A stretch of 64,000 bases of DNA, taken from Cyclobacteriaceae bacterium. Lineage in GTDB: Bacteria > Bacteroidota > Bacteroidia > Cytophagales > Cyclobacteriaceae. The position numbers and the translations under genes are program-made. Every line of letters starts with the position of its first letter. Within the stretch, counting starts at the first letter, position 1. The notes beneath the pieces were generated by a model that did no database searches, was not told the DNA's origin, and saw only the letters and a program-made list of their open reading frames with translations. The stretch is taken from contig JAHBUC010000001.1 of assembly GCA_019638275.1 (NCBI GenBank), forward strand, positions 806,001 through 870,000, in the 5' to 3' direction. Shown here piece after piece: positions 16,003-24,704 of this stretch.

Positions 16003-17037
16003 ATGAAAAATAGAATTTACCCCATTTTAATTTGCTCTCTTGTAAGTTGGAATGCTGTATTCAGTCAGACACATTTTGTTTCGCTGAATAAACAAAAGGC
16101 AGACTTTGTAAATAAGTCCTTCAATGTGACAAAGGTTTTGGATGAGCGTTCGGATAAATCCACTATTGGCTTTGCGCAAAAGGGCATGATGAATGCCAGG
16201 GTAGATGCCAATTTTGTAAGCCCATTTGAAAAGGAGCTGATGGATTTTTTGAGGTCAAATCTTAACCAAACCGGGCCAAAAATTCATGTGGTTGTAACAA
16301 CACTGAAGATTTCGGAGAAGACCGGATTTTCGAAAGAGCGTGGATTCTGTGAGTTATCTGTAAACTTCTTAGTGGAGCATGAAGCACAGGTGTACAACGT
16401 ACTGCAAACGTCAATCACCACAGAGGTAAGTGGAGTGGATGTAACCAATAAGCATCCAAAGAATATTGCCGATGCATTCAAGGTATGCTTTGACAGACTT
16501 GCAGGTGTTGATTTGTCTGATGTTCAAAAATTTCTTGCCATAGCTCCTGGTGAATCAGTCGTTCAGATTTTTGAATATGATTATCCGGTTTTTAAAGAAA
16601 CAATAAAAGATGGCATCTATGCGTCATACGAGGAATTAAAGAACAATGCTCCCTCTATTGTAGAAGAATTTGTTTTAGATAAAAAACCAAGACTCAATGA
16701 ACCGTGGACAGGCACTTTTGAGATCATTCCGAGATTTAAAGATACGGGTAAGAAAGTCAGAAAGGTGTGGGGAATTGCTTATGAAGGTCAGGTTTATGTC
16801 TATCATCAGAAGGAATTTTTTCCGTTGATCATTCAGGACTATGAGCTTTACTTTTATGGATACGGAATTCCGGATGGTGGAAGTATATCAACAGGGGCAT
16901 TTATTGGTGGATTGATTGGGGCTGGGATTGCTTCAGGGATTGAAAATGCAAACGCCAGAAAGCAAAAGGTAAAGTACTATCTGGATCCCAATACGGGTGG
17001 TCAAGGGAAAACAATTTTGGAAAGCGAGGTTAGATAG
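16003..17037 (+). CDS. Hypothetical secreted protein with C-terminal Gly-rich segment
   Basis: The ATG at 16003 gives MKNRIYPILICSLVSWNAVFSQ, a signal peptide, and a 344-residue protein; upstream in-frame starts would precede it with unlikely sequence. The mature part is mixed alpha/beta with a segment resembling an outer-membrane-lipoprotein-like fold (HVVVTTLKISEKTGFSKERG). Near the C-terminus ISTGAFIGGLIGAGIASGIE forms a glycine-zipper-like hydrophobic stretch (about residues 307-326), which could insert into membranes. The family is not recognised. It lies 139 bp after the small barrel gene and may be co-transcribed. Confidence that it is a real gene is high. Confidence 0.65.
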   Translation: MKNRIYPILICSLVSWNAVFSQTHFVSLNKQKADFVNKSFNVTKVLDERSDKSTIGFAQKGMMNARVDANFVSPFEKELMDFLRSNLNQTGPKIHVVVTTLKISEKTGFSKERGFCELSVNFLVEHEAQVYNVLQTSITTEVSGVDVTNKHPKNIADAFKVCFDRLAGVDLSDVQKFLAIAPGESVVQIFEYDYPVFKETIKDGIYASYEELKNNAPSIVEEFVLDKKPRLNEPWTGTFEIIPRFKDTGKKVRKVWGIAYEGQVYVYHQKEFFPLIIQDYELYFYGYGIPDGGSISTGAFIGGLIGAGIASGIENANARKQKVKYYLDPNTGGQGKTILESEVR

Positions 17038-17205
17038 TCTACTGCAGCGATGTGATAAATTGTTGACTAACATGATGGTTGGCCATGGTTGGGTGTTCAG
17101 CAGCCATCAATTATGCATAACTGGACGGATATTGACGGGAATTATGATGCCTGAATATTGCATAGCGTGGGAGTTTTAGTATTTTAAATACCCAAACCAA
17201 CGCCT

Positions 17206-18084
17206 ATGCAAGCCAATATCCTCACCGAAATTTTTCTGCCCGTTGCATTGGGTATTATTATGCTCGGTATGGGCCTCGCCCTTACGCCTGCAGATTTTAA
17301 ACGCGTGGCCTTATTTCCGCGTGCCACTTTCGTGGGATTGTTTTGTCAGCTGATTTTACTGCCAGTGGTAGCGTTTGGCATGCTCCAGGTACTTAGTCTG
17401 CCGCCCGAACTGGCCGTTGGGGTAATGCTGCTTTCGTTCTGTCCGGGTGGGGCAACCTCAAACCTGCTTTCAAACCTGGCGCGTGCCGATGTAGCCTTGT
17501 CAATCACGCTCACGGCCATCTCCAGTATGGTAACTGTTTTCACCATTCCGTATTTAGTTAACCTATCGATGGAATATTTTATTGGCGAAGGCAAATATGT
17601 GGAGTTGCCCGTACTTAAAACCATGTTGCAGATTATAGTCATCACCATCATTCCGGTTTCTATTGGCATGCTTATCCGCTGGAAATTTCCAAACGGAGCA
17701 CAACGTTCCGAGCGACCTGTAAAAATTGCTTCTGCGGTATTCATCACGTTGGTTATCCTGGGGGCTATCTTTAAAGAGAAAGATAACCTGGCCGGCTACT
17801 TTGTTCAGGTTGGCGTAATAACGTTGCTGATAAACGTTGTTATTCTTGCGGGTGGATACCTGTTGGGAAAATTGTTCCGGCTCAGTCACCCGCAGCGTGC
17901 AGCTGTTTCCATTGAATCGGGTATTCAAAATGGTACGTTGGCCATTGCCATTGCTACGAGCAGTTTGCTCTTAAACAATTCACAGATGTCGATACCAGCT
18001 GCGGTATATTCACTCATCATGTTTGTTACCGGTGGCGTGGCGGTTTACCTGTACAGCCGTAATGTTATGTTCGATAAGACGTAA
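17206..18084 (+). CDS. Bile acid:sodium symporter family (BASS) transporter
   Basis: This 292-residue inner-membrane protein has about nine or ten hydrophobic helices. The family hallmarks are present: GMGLALTPADFKRV near residues 22-35, LLSFCPGGATSNLLSNLARAD (about 76-96) for the broken helix that binds sodium, and IESGIQNGTLAIAIA (about 231-245) for the second crossover region. Members import small organic acids such as pyruvate, pantoate or sulfated steroids with sodium; the substrate cannot be read from sequence. No signal peptide. It stands alone, 59 bp before the acyltransferase gene. Confidence 0.88.
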   Translation: MQANILTEIFLPVALGIIMLGMGLALTPADFKRVALFPRATFVGLFCQLILLPVVAFGMLQVLSLPPELAVGVMLLSFCPGGATSNLLSNLARADVALSITLTAISSMVTVFTIPYLVNLSMEYFIGEGKYVELPVLKTMLQIIVITIIPVSIGMLIRWKFPNGAQRSERPVKIASAVFITLVILGAIFKEKDNLAGYFVQVGVITLLINVVILAGGYLLGKLFRLSHPQRAAVSIESGIQNGTLAIAIATSSLLLNNSQMSIPAAVYSLIMFVTGGVAVYLYSRNVMFDKT

Positions 18085-18123
18085 TGAGCATGATAATTTC
18101 TGTTTCGGATGAATAAATCCGAT

Positions 18124-18131
18124 TACTTTTG
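18124..18131 (+). promoter_or_regulatory. Possible Bacteroidota -7 element (TACTTTTG)
   Basis: TACTTTTG matches the TAnnTTTG -7 consensus and ends 12 bp before the ATG of the acyltransferase gene at 18144. No good -33 TTG was found at the right spacing, so support is partial. Confidence 0.4.
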
Positions 18132-18143
18132 TTTTTTATTGAT

Positions 18144-18782
18144 ATGGAAAATCCGGTTATAATTTTTGGGGCAGGTTATCTGGGGCGCATCGCCAAGGAA
18201 ATTTTTGAAAACAACGGTAATGTGGTGTACGGATTTCTGGACGATGACAAGAAACTTCATGGAACAGAAATAGATGGCGCCACCGTATTGGGCAGTACCG
18301 ATGATGATGGCTTTTTAAAACTGATCGGCAAGAAGTGCGAAGCCTGTATTGCCGTGGATGATAACCGCCTTCGGAAGAGCCTGGCAAAAATGCTCAACGA
18401 GGTACGCCATGTGCAGCCGGTAAACAGCATTCACAGTCGTGCGTTTCTGGCACAACATGTTTCACTAGGGCATGGCAACTTTATTGATGCAGGCGTTCAG
18501 GTTGGTGTTGGCACAACGCTGGGCAATCACACCATCCTTCAGGCCGGTTCGCTCATCGGTGCTTCTGTTAACCTGGCCGATTTTGTACAGGTAGGAGCAG
18601 GAAGTATTATTAACTCGGGTGTGGTGGTTGAAGCGGAAGCTTTTATCGGATCCGGGGTTACCCTGGTTTCTGGTGTAACAGTGGGGAAGGGTGCACGCAT
18701 TGGTGCGGGATCGGTAGTGATTGCACCTGTAAAAGAGGGTGAAACTGTTTTTGGAAATCCTGCTCAACCTGTAAGTCGTTAA
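18144..18782 (+). CDS. NeuD/PglD-type sugar O-acyltransferase (left-handed beta helix)
   Basis: This 212-residue protein starts MENPVIIFGAGYLGRIAKEI, a Rossmann-like PglD N-terminal domain with GAGYLG at about residues 9-14. The C-terminal two thirds is a hexapeptide left-handed beta helix with regular isoleucine/valine turns (VQVGVGTTLGNHTILQAGSL, GAGSIINSGVVVEAEAFIGS). The conserved catalytic-type histidines appear in NSIHSRAFLAQHVSLGHGNF. Relatives acetylate UDP-amino sugars or sialic acid precursors; here no sugar biosynthesis cluster is adjacent, so the substrate is open. The ATG is used because the upstream TTG at 18129 gives only a short extension. The nucleoside phosphorylase follows after 4 bp. 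Confidence 0.85.
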   Translation: MENPVIIFGAGYLGRIAKEIFENNGNVVYGFLDDDKKLHGTEIDGATVLGSTDDDGFLKLIGKKCEACIAVDDNRLRKSLAKMLNEVRHVQPVNSIHSRAFLAQHVSLGHGNFIDAGVQVGVGTTLGNHTILQAGSLIGASVNLADFVQVGAGSIINSGVVVEAEAFIGSGVTLVSGVTVGKGARIGAGSVVIAPVKEGETVFGNPAQPVSR

Positions 18783-18786
18783 CGGT

Positions 18787-19650
18787 ATGCCAAAAGTTTC
18801 TGTAACTGATCTGATCTTAAATAAAGATGGTAGTGTGTACCATCTTAACTTGTTACCCAAGCATGTTGCTGATATCATTATTGCGGTAGGCGATCCGGGT
18901 CGGGTGTATAAGGTGAGCCAGCATTTCGATGAGGTGGAGTTTGAAATGAATAAACGTGAGTTCATTACGCACACCGGTCATTTTAACGGTAAGAAGATTT
19001 CTGTGATCAGTACGGGAATCGGCACGGATAACGTTGAAATTTTTATGACGGAGCTGGATGCGCTGGTGAACATGGACTTGAAGACACGCGAACCAAAATC
19101 GCGAAAGAAAAAATTGAAGATTATTCGCATAGGCACTTCGGGTGCTTTGCAAGAGGATATTCCCGTGGGTTCGCATCTGGTTACCGACTATGCTGTGGGC
19201 ATCGATAACCTGATGGGTTTTTATGATGTGCCGTTTACAAAATTTGAAAAAACTATTGCAACAGATCTTCGGAAAAAAGTAAAACTTCCTTTTGAACCCT
19301 ATGTTGTTCAAGGCTCTCCAACGTTACTCAGTCGTATTGGCCACGATATGATAAAGGGCAACACCATTACCACACCGGGTTTCTATGCTCCGCAGGGGCG
19401 TAAGGTGCGGGCAGCAACACGTATGCCGAAGCTGTTGGATGATTTTAATTATTACCATAACAAGACCAGCGATTTCTGGTTAACGAATTTTGAAATGGAA
19501 ACGGCTGCGCTTTATGCGATGGGCCGCTTGCTCGGCCACGAAATGTTAAGTGCCAACGCCATCATTGCCAACCGCATCAAAAACAAATTTGCCAAAGACC
19601 CCGAAAAGGTGGTGGATACACTGATTGAAACCGTGTTGGAGCGGATTTGA
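18787..19650 (+). CDS. Nucleoside phosphorylase (uridine phosphorylase-like)
   Basis: This 287-residue enzyme of the NP-1/Udp fold has DIIIAVGDPGRVYKVSQHFD near residues 29-48 (phosphate loop GDPGR), STGIGTDNVEIF (about 75-86), IRIGTSGALQEDIPVGSHLV (about 112-131) and NFEMETAALYAM (about 236-247), where the Glu binds the ribose. These are the standard uridine/purine phosphorylase motifs. It cleaves a nucleoside with phosphate to ribose-1-phosphate and free base in the salvage pathway. Base specificity is uncertain because the pocket residues need alignment. It likely shares a transcript with the acyltransferase 4 bp upstream. It is followed by a 349-bp spacer with a duplicated repeat. Confidence 0.88.
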   Translation: MPKVSVTDLILNKDGSVYHLNLLPKHVADIIIAVGDPGRVYKVSQHFDEVEFEMNKREFITHTGHFNGKKISVISTGIGTDNVEIFMTELDALVNMDLKTREPKSRKKKLKIIRIGTSGALQEDIPVGSHLVTDYAVGIDNLMGFYDVPFTKFEKTIATDLRKKVKLPFEPYVVQGSPTLLSRIGHDMIKGNTITTPGFYAPQGRKVRAATRMPKLLDDFNYYHNKTSDFWLTNFEMETAALYAMGRLLGHEMLSANAIIANRIKNKFAKDPEKVVDTLIETVLERI

Positions 19651-19654
19651 TACG

Positions 19655-19748
19655 ATCCTCAAAAATCTTAAATCGGTTAATCCTTGTTCTTAAATTATGA
19701 AATCAGATTTGAAGTTATTTAAGATTGCTGATTAACGATTTTTGATTT
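19655..19748. repeat. About 94-bp direct repeat, copy 1
   Basis: It begins ATCCTCAAAAATCTTAAATC and ends GATTAACGATTTTTGATTT. The two ends are partly complementary (AAAAATC...GGTTAATC against GATTAACGATTTTT), so the unit can fold on itself. It lies just after the nucleoside phosphorylase stop. The partner copy is 235 bp downstream. Confidence 0.8.
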
Positions 19749-19889
19749 TAGATTTTTAACTTTTTGAATAATCCGTATTAGATTAATTATCATCGCAGGA
19801 AACTACAAAGCTCAGGTAATGTTGGCCCGCGATCTGAATATATGTGAGATTGCGAATTAAAGGATGTGCCAAATAGTAATATCATAAAA

Positions 19890-19984
19890 ATCCTCAAAAA
19901 TCTTAAATCGGTTAATCCTTGTTCTGAAATTATAAAAATCAGATTTGCAATTATTTAAGATTGCCGATTAACGATTTTTGATTT
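19890..19984. repeat. About 95-bp direct repeat, copy 2
   Basis: This copy is nearly identical to the one at 19655, with a handful of substitutions and short indels. The stretch between the copies (19749-19889) shows no ORF of note. The 349-bp spacer 19651-19999 thus consists mainly of this duplicated element. Confidence 0.8.
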
Positions 19985-19999
19985 CTTTCAACTTTGAGT

Positions 20000-20254
20000 T
20001 TAGCTTCCATTCACCGCACTATCCATGCGAACAATGTAACGCCCGGCAGTGAACGGTTCATCGTTATAAAAGCCTGATAAAATGCGGTGAGCAATTTGTT
20101 CCACAATCAGCTCATGATCGGTTTTGCCTTCCTTGCCACGCCAAAAAACCCGGTTGGGGTGGCGCTTCATGTCTTCCACATAAGCCTTTGCCCGATTGAA
20201 TTGTTCATCGGTGAATGTAATGGTAAAGCAGGTTTTAACGCGTTGTGTATCCAT
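20000..20254 (-). CDS. Small hypothetical protein
   Basis: This 84-residue soluble protein begins MDTQRVKTCFTITFTDEQFN and contains FWRGKEGKTDHELIVEQIAH. It has no signal peptide or membrane segment, and I do not recognise the family. Length, codon use and a clear ATG (20254-20252) argue for a real gene. It starts in the spacer before the M16 peptidase gene, in the opposite direction. Confidence 0.55.
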   Translation of the reverse strand: MDTQRVKTCFTITFTDEQFNRAKAYVEDMKRHPNRVFWRGKEGKTDHELIVEQIAHRILSGFYNDEPFTAGRYIVRMDSAVNGS

Positions 20255-20363
20255 AGTGCTGTAAGGTTTACAATTGATGTGCCAACTGAAAGCTGATCAA
20301 ATTACGTCAAATTCATCTACCAAAGTCAAGGGTTTGCCCGCCATCGGGCATCGGTGTTCGCAG

Positions 20364-20395
20364 TTGGGACGGTAGGCATTAACACAGTATTTTTG
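20364..20395 (+). promoter_or_regulatory. Bacteroidota-type promoter of the M16 peptidase operon
   Basis: TTG at 20364-20366 is followed after 21 bp by TATTTTTG at 20388-20395, matching the TTG / TAnnTTTG consensus. The predicted transcription start falls almost on the ATG at 20403, so the message would be leaderless or nearly so. Confidence 0.55.
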
Positions 20396-20402
20396 CACCG
20401 GT

Positions 20403-21632
20403 ATGAAAGATTTGCACGTAGTTGAGTTGAGTAATGGTATCCGGTTGGTGTACCAGCAGGTTGACGGTACGCACCTGGTTCATTGTGGTGTATTTTTAGA
20501 TGTGGGCAGTCGCGATGAACGTGAAGAAACGCAGGGCATCACGCATTTTTGGGAACACCTGGCGTTTAAGGGAACAAAAAAAAGAAAGGCTTACCAGATC
20601 ATCAGCAGCATTGACTCGGTTGGCGGAGAGTTGAATGCCTATACGGATAAGGAGAAGGTGGTTTTCTTTGCGTCTGTACGCGATGAATATTTTGAACGAG
20701 CCATTGATGTATTGGCAGACATTACCTTTCATTCTGTTTTTCCTGAAAATGAAATTGAAAAGGAGCGAGGCGTAATTCTTCAGGAGATGGCCATGTACCT
20801 CGATAACCCGGATGATTCTTTACAGGATGAATTTGAGTCGGTGATTTACCGCAAGCACCCGATGGGCATGAACATCTTGGGTAAAAAAGAAACGGTGCTG
20901 GGTTTTCACAGGCGCGATTTTACCGAATACTTCAAACAGCGGATAGACACGCGCAGAATTGTGTTCAGCTGCGTGGGCGATCTGCCGGTGGCACAAGTTG
21001 AGCAGGCGTTTCAACGTTATTTTAATGTGAAAGCAACAAAACGTTTGGCGAAACGCAAACCTGCAAGCTTGTACAAGCCCTTGAACAAGCAACTGCATCG
21101 CCCGGTCAAGCAAGCAAAATGCGCCATCGGCCGGCCTGCTTATCCCATTCATCATCCCGACAGGATTCCGTTTTTTCTGTTGGTGAATATGTTGGGTGGG
21201 CCCGGAATGAACTCCAGGTTGAACATGGCGCTTCGCGAAAAGCATGGCTATGTATATTCCATTGAAGCACACTATATGTCGTATTCCGATACGGGCATGT
21301 TCGCGGTATTTTTTGGAACGAAACCCAGTAAGCTTGATCGGTGCATAGAATTGGTACAACGTGAGCTGGATAAATTTTGTGAAAAACCCCTTACCGTACG
21401 GCAACTGAATGCAGCCAAAGAACAACTGAAAGGTCAGCTGGCAATGGCGGAAGAAAATAACCAGAGCCTGATGATGATGATGGGGCGTTCCATGCTTGAC
21501 CTGAACCGTGTGCCATCGCTGGAAGAAATCTTTAACATCATTGAGGGCGTAAACGCAAAGGACATCAACCGCGTGGCTCGTGAAATGTTTGATGCGAAAG
21601 GACTCAGTTACTTAACCATGGTACCCAATTAA
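20403..21632 (+). CDS. M16 family zinc peptidase
   Basis: The protein has 409 residues, the usual size of bacterial processing-peptidase-like M16B proteins. The inverted zinc motif HFWEH (H48-F-W-E51-H52) is intact and ERGVILQEMAMYLD (about 120-133) supplies the third ligand region. The C-terminal half has NMLGGPGMNSRLNMALREKHG (about 263-283), the substrate-arginine loop typical of M16 partners. No signal peptide is seen, so it is probably cytoplasmic, although many Bacteroidota members are periplasmic. The O-methyltransferase gene starts 2 bp after the stop and probably shares the transcript. Confidence 0.9.
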   Translation: MKDLHVVELSNGIRLVYQQVDGTHLVHCGVFLDVGSRDEREETQGITHFWEHLAFKGTKKRKAYQIISSIDSVGGELNAYTDKEKVVFFASVRDEYFERAIDVLADITFHSVFPENEIEKERGVILQEMAMYLDNPDDSLQDEFESVIYRKHPMGMNILGKKETVLGFHRRDFTEYFKQRIDTRRIVFSCVGDLPVAQVEQAFQRYFNVKATKRLAKRKPASLYKPLNKQLHRPVKQAKCAIGRPAYPIHHPDRIPFFLLVNMLGGPGMNSRLNMALREKHGYVYSIEAHYMSYSDTGMFAVFFGTKPSKLDRCIELVQRELDKFCEKPLTVRQLNAAKEQLKGQLAMAEENNQSLMMMMGRSMLDLNRVPSLEEIFNIIEGVNAKDINRVAREMFDAKGLSYLTMVPN

Positions 21633-21634
21633 CG

Positions 21635-22276
21635 ATGGATATTCTGCAACCGGATTTACAGCGCTACGCTGAGCAACACACTTCACAAGAAAGTGATTTA
21701 TTGAAACGGATTGATCGGGAAACGCACGCCCGCGTATTGATGCCGCGTATGTTATCGGGGCATTTGCAGGGCAGGTTGCTGGCCATGCTCAGCCACATGA
21801 TTAAACCTAAATCGGTTTTGGAAATAGGAACCTATACAGGCTACTCTGCTATTTGCCTGGCCGAAGGTTTGGCGCCCGGTGGAAAGCTGGTAACGATAGA
21901 TAGTAATGAAGAACTGGAGGAGACGGTTCGTGCCTATATAAAAGAGGCCGGATTGGAGCATATCATCGACTACCGAATAGGCAACGCCCTTGAACTGGTA
22001 CCGAAACTAACCGGCCCGTTCGACCTGGTGTTTATTGATGCGGACAAAGAAAACTACCATCAGTACTACGATTTCGTATTCAAACTCGTACCTTTGGGTG
22101 GTTATATTCTGGCCGATAACGTGCTGTGGAGCGGCAAGGTGTTGCAGTCGAAACCCGACAAAGACACCTGGGCAATTCAGGAGTTCAATGAAAAGGTTCA
22201 ACATGACCCGCGCGTTGAAAATATCCTGTTGCCGGTTCGAGATGGCATTATGATTGCACGTAAGGTTAAAGAATAA
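21635..22276 (+). CDS. SAM-dependent O-methyltransferase (COMT-like, class I)
   Basis: This 213-residue methyltransferase has the SAM-binding motif SVLEIGTYTGYSAICLAEGL (about residues 60-79), an acidic loop LVTIDSNEELEE, and the metal/catechol motif FDLVFIDADKENYHQYYDF (about 128-146) with the divalent metal aspartates. GGYILADNVLWSGKV (about 153-167) is the conserved post-motif of bacterial catechol/caffeoyl-CoA-type methyltransferases. It would methylate hydroxyl groups of small phenolics in the cytoplasm. It sits 2 bp after the M16 peptidase; why these pair is unclear. Confidence 0.88.
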   Translation: MDILQPDLQRYAEQHTSQESDLLKRIDRETHARVLMPRMLSGHLQGRLLAMLSHMIKPKSVLEIGTYTGYSAICLAEGLAPGGKLVTIDSNEELEETVRAYIKEAGLEHIIDYRIGNALELVPKLTGPFDLVFIDADKENYHQYYDFVFKLVPLGGYILADNVLWSGKVLQSKPDKDTWAIQEFNEKVQHDPRVENILLPVRDGIMIARKVKE

Positions 22277-22311
22277 TTTTTTAAGGCTGACCATTTTTTA
22301 AACGTAGCCGT

Positions 22312-24111
22312 ATGCGATTAACAGCCATTTTTGTTTTCCTGCTTCAGGTAGCACTTGCGCAAGGCCCCGAAGTGCCGCATAAGATGAACTTTGCGGGTAT
22401 CACCCTCACCATTCGTGATGATGCGCGCAGGGAAATCCAGAAGGATGTAGATGCCCTTACGCAGTACCCCAAGTACTTCAACATAAAGGTTGAACGCGCT
22501 AAAACGTATTTCCCCATCATTGAAAAAATATTTCAGGAAGAACGCCTGCCCGATGATTTTAAATACCTGGTATTGCAGGAGAGTGCATTGATTGCCGATG
22601 CGGTTTCTGTTTCCAATGCGGTTGGCTTCTGGCAGTTTAAAGATTTTACGGCTGTTGAAATGGGCTTGCGTGTGGATAAAGAAATTGATGAGCGCATGAA
22701 CATTGTGTCATCAACACGCGCAGCAGCGCAATACCTGAAAAGGAATAACGCATATTTTAATAACTGGTTGTACGCCCTGCAAGCTTATCAAATGGGTGCC
22801 GGTGGTGTAATGCGCGCGGTGAAGGATTATGAGAGCGGCTCCAGGCATATGGAGATCACCAGCCAAACGTATTGGTATGTGAAAAAATTTCTGGCGCATA
22901 AGGTTGCTTTTGAAGGTGCGGTGAAAGGAGAAGGCGAAATTAAATTGCTCGCATATGAAAACCGCAACAGCCGTTCGCTTCATGCGTTGGCTAAGGAGGT
23001 TTCTGTTGAAGAAGAACAATTGTTGGCTTACAACAAGTGGGCACGCAAGGGTCACATCCCGCACGATCGTACATACATTGTGGCCATACCGGTTCAGGGT
23101 GAGGCCCGTCAAACGTATGCATCGGTAACGAAGGCCAATACGGAGAACCAAAAAATTGGTGAACATAAAAAGCTGGATGCAAAACCCGCGCTGGCCACAC
23201 AGGCCGACAAAAAGGTTGTTAACGGTATTCCGGCTATTAAAGCTGAGGCTGGTGAAAATGCCGCAACACTGGCCAAGCGTGCCGGAGTGAATCTCTCGGT
23301 TTTTCTATCGTATAACGACTTATCAATTGCTGACCCCTTAACCGCAGGTAACTATTATTACCTGAAGAGGAAGAAGAACAAAGCATCCGCCAATGTGCAT
23401 GTCGTGCGGGGCGAAGGTGAAAGCATGTGGTCGATTAGTCAGCAATACGGTATTCAATTGAAGCGACTTGAACGACATAATCCAACGCTTTCTTCAACCA
23501 CGCTGGCAAAGGGAACAACTGTTTTATTGGCGTCACCATCGCGTGTAGCAACAAGTGCAGTGCAAGAGGTTGCTGTTGAAGTTGAGCGTGAAGAATTCTT
23601 TAACTGGTCGGTAGCGCCCGAACCGGTTACGGCCAGTATTTCAACAGAAATTGCTGTGCCTGTAGTAGTAACTCCTACTTCATCAGAGGAAGTTGAGACA
23701 AGCAAAGGAGCCGAAGTGATGGAAAAGGACAAAACAGATCAAAACAATACAAGCCTTATTTCAGTTGATGTGGTTGTTCCGGAGTTTCACACCGTTGCGC
23801 CTGGTGAAACCTTGTATGCCATCTCTAAGCGGTATCAGGTAGGGGTAATGGACCTGGTAAACTGGAATCAGCTAAAGATGGAGGAGGGGATTAAGCCGGG
23901 GCAAGTGTTGAAAGTGAAGGAGCCTGAGGGGGTTAAGGAAGACCAAAGGGGCGAGGATACGGGATTTATTATATATGAGGTAAAGCCTTCGGATACATTA
24001 TATAGTGTGGCCCGCAAGTACGGTGTAACCATTAAGGAACTCATGGATTGGAATCAAAAGAAGGATTTCTCTGTTTCCACCGGTGAGAAGCTGAAGATTC
24101 AGGTCAGGTAA
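22312..24111 (+). CDS. MltD-like lytic transglycosylase with LysM repeats
   Basis: This 599-residue secreted protein starts MRLTAIFVFLLQVALAQ. The SLT domain (about residues 60-210) holds KYLVLQESALIADAVSVSNA, in which the Glu of QESAL is the catalytic acid, then GFWQF and LYALQAYQMGAGGV. LysM-type segments follow: a degenerate one near 345-400, then two clear ones, EFHTVAPGETLYAISKRYQV (about 496-515) and YEVKPSDTLYSVARKYGV (about 553-570). It cleaves peptidoglycan glycan strands with anhydro end formation; the LysM modules bind GlcNAc. The gene stands alone between the methyltransferase and the response regulator. Confidence 0.9.
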   Translation: MRLTAIFVFLLQVALAQGPEVPHKMNFAGITLTIRDDARREIQKDVDALTQYPKYFNIKVERAKTYFPIIEKIFQEERLPDDFKYLVLQESALIADAVSVSNAVGFWQFKDFTAVEMGLRVDKEIDERMNIVSSTRAAAQYLKRNNAYFNNWLYALQAYQMGAGGVMRAVKDYESGSRHMEITSQTYWYVKKFLAHKVAFEGAVKGEGEIKLLAYENRNSRSLHALAKEVSVEEEQLLAYNKWARKGHIPHDRTYIVAIPVQGEARQTYASVTKANTENQKIGEHKKLDAKPALATQADKKVVNGIPAIKAEAGENAATLAKRAGVNLSVFLSYNDLSIADPLTAGNYYYLKRKKNKASANVHVVRGEGESMWSISQQYGIQLKRLERHNPTLSSTTLAKGTTVLLASPSRVATSAVQEVAVEVEREEFFNWSVAPEPVTASISTEIAVPVVVTPTSSEEVETSKGAEVMEKDKTDQNNTSLISVDVVVPEFHTVAPGETLYAISKRYQVGVMDLVNWNQLKMEEGIKPGQVLKVKEPEGVKEDQRGEDTGFIIYEVKPSDTLYSVARKYGVTIKELMDWNQKKDFSVSTGEKLKIQVR

Positions 24112-24245
24112 CCTTCTGATTTTGTTTCATTTTGCCTTATTTATTACGTCAAGGCAGGTAATTCCCGTCACAATCCTGTAAAATATTCAAAAATGGATAT
24201 TTTTGTGATCTGTGATTTTGTTTAAAAATTAAGGTTAGGAAATTG

Positions 24246-24659
24246 ATGCAAACGGATACAAAATCCATTGACCTGGTAATGCTGGTGGATGATAATGACA
24301 CTGATAATTTTATCAGCAAACGGATCATAGAAATTACCAAATTTTCGAAGCGCGTGGAAGCCAAGGCCTCTGGTAAGGCCGCGTTGGATTACCTGCGCGA
24401 GAACGAGAATAATGCGGCCAACCTCCCCAGCCTCATCTTTCTGGATATTAACATGCCTATTGTAGACGGGTTCGTGTTTTTGTATGAGTTTGAGAAGTTC
24501 AACGAACTGGTAAGAAATAAGTGTAAGGTTATTATCCTATCCAGCTCAGATAACAAACGCGACATCGACAAAATCGTCAATAACAACCACGTGATTAAAT
24601 TTATCACCAAGCCCCTTACCGAGGTGGCCTTGGAGGAAATCAAGCTAAACAACATTTGA
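24246..24659 (+). CDS. Single-domain response regulator receiver protein
   Basis: This 137-residue CheY-type receiver starts at the ATG 24246 (a TTG sits just before it). The acid pocket is at MLVDDNDTDN, the phosphoacceptor is the Asp in IFLDINMPIVDGF, the Thr/Ser of the switch is in VIILSSSDN, and the Lys is in FITKPLT. There is no output domain, so it acts through protein contact. This receiver type (xLVDDNxxDN) is the Bacteroidota variant that often works with hybrid histidine kinases. No kinase is next to it. Confidence 0.88.
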   Translation: MQTDTKSIDLVMLVDDNDTDNFISKRIIEITKFSKRVEAKASGKAALDYLRENENNAANLPSLIFLDINMPIVDGFVFLYEFEKFNELVRNKCKVIILSSSDNKRDIDKIVNNNHVIKFITKPLTEVALEEIKLNNI

Positions 24660-24704
24660 TCGTGCTTGTTTCGTAGTCAAAACTGTTCTAAACCCTTTCA
24701 TCTT

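Noticed and set aside
20820..21425. 201-codon minus-strand ORF inside the M16 peptidase gene
   Set aside because: Antisense shadow; the sense strand has the full peptidase signature.
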